Source of the DNA: a bacterium
GTDB taxonomy: Bacteria; Myxococcota_A; Bradymonadia; UBA7976; UBA1532
NCBI GenBank assembly: GCA_030427205.1
Contig: JAUHXC010000005.1
Location: 1-64,000, forward strand
Reading direction: 5' to 3'
Length of the DNA stretch: 64,000 nucleotides
Shown here piece after piece: positions 63,914 to 64,000 of this stretch (the first letter of the stretch is position 1; each line of letters begins with the position of its first letter). Both the position numbers and the translations under genes were made by a program. Below the pieces are notes generated by a model that saw only the letters and a program-made list of their open reading frames with translations, searched no databases and was not told the DNA's origin.

Positions 63914-64000
63914 ATGCGACCCGGCACGGCAAGTGTGATGCCCGCAGTGGCCCTCTGCGTCGCGTTGGCGGCGGGGCTCGGCGGCTGCGGCCTCGACCGC
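63914..64000 (+). CDS. Start of a lipoprotein gene (continues off the right edge)
   Basis: 29 codons are visible from ATG 63914 (an internal ATG at 63938 is also possible). They encode a lipoprotein signal, VALCVALAAGLGGCGLDR, with lipobox LGGC. The gene is divergent from the receiver gene. Nothing more can be said about its function. Confidence 0.6.
   Translation, partial: MRPGTASVMPAVALCVALAAGLGGCGLDR

Overview
The window is a GC-rich (roughly 70% by eye) chromosomal segment of a Gram-negative bacterium. Acidic secreted proteins built from MopE-like and thrombospondin-3-like Asp/Cys repeats, several lipobox proteins, FG-GAP repeats, DA-rich 'PDAM' linkers and many phosphorelay proteins suggest Myxococcota, Bradymonadota or another deltaproteobacterial-type lineage. 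That placement is inferred from gene content, because the window has no rRNA and I see no tRNA. Coding density is high, and most coding regions have G or C at nearly every third codon position.

Layout. 1-1327 is one end of an IS21-family insertion sequence (istA and the terminal repeats). It has cut off the front of a formylglycine-generating-enzyme-like gene (remnant 1326-1847). 1870-6153 is a leftward operon: a GCS2 ligase fused to CBS domains, an aspartoacylase-type zinc deacylase and a Rieske oxygenase. A HelD/UvrD-like helicase and a small Cys-rich secreted protein follow (6353-9225). 9446-14300 holds two tandem paralogous pairs, one of coiled-coil proteins and one of GAF proteins, followed by a TauE/SafE transporter and a convergent DEAD-box helicase. 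A 1484-residue Asp/Cys-repeat lipoprotein with a Gly-Glu dipeptide linker fills 16576-21030. Then come mutM, an AGCS amino-acid symporter and a five-gene histidine kinase/receiver cluster (23801-31109).

31152-46246 is rich in exported proteins: an alpha/alpha-toroid-like protein, a metzincin-FG-GAP lipoprotein, a KAPE-linker lipoprotein, a tandem DUF4139 pair and several short lipoproteins. Between them sit an array of degenerate 42-bp repeats (about 36100-36640) and a NACHT-pentapeptide-repeat STAND protein (36870-39842). 46429-52773 is a four-gene leftward operon of sigma factor, zinc-finger anti-sigma factor, secreted subtilase and lipoprotein CHAT protease. Its last junction is a 20-bp tandem repeat that forms a chain of ATGA stop/start overlaps.

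52917-62835 is mostly housekeeping: der, era, a lipid-kinase-like gene, a DUF507 gene, rnc, mnmA, a cysteine desulfurase and a CCA-adding enzyme. The last of these is embedded between two receiver/kinase genes. The window ends in the start of another lipoprotein gene.

The best candidates for undescribed biology are the sigma/anti-sigma/subtilase/CHAT operon with its minicistron relay, the NACHT-pentapeptide gene with its codon-usage break and upstream 42-bp array, and the paired coiled-coil genes behind a duplicated CTGAC-N7-GTCAG element.
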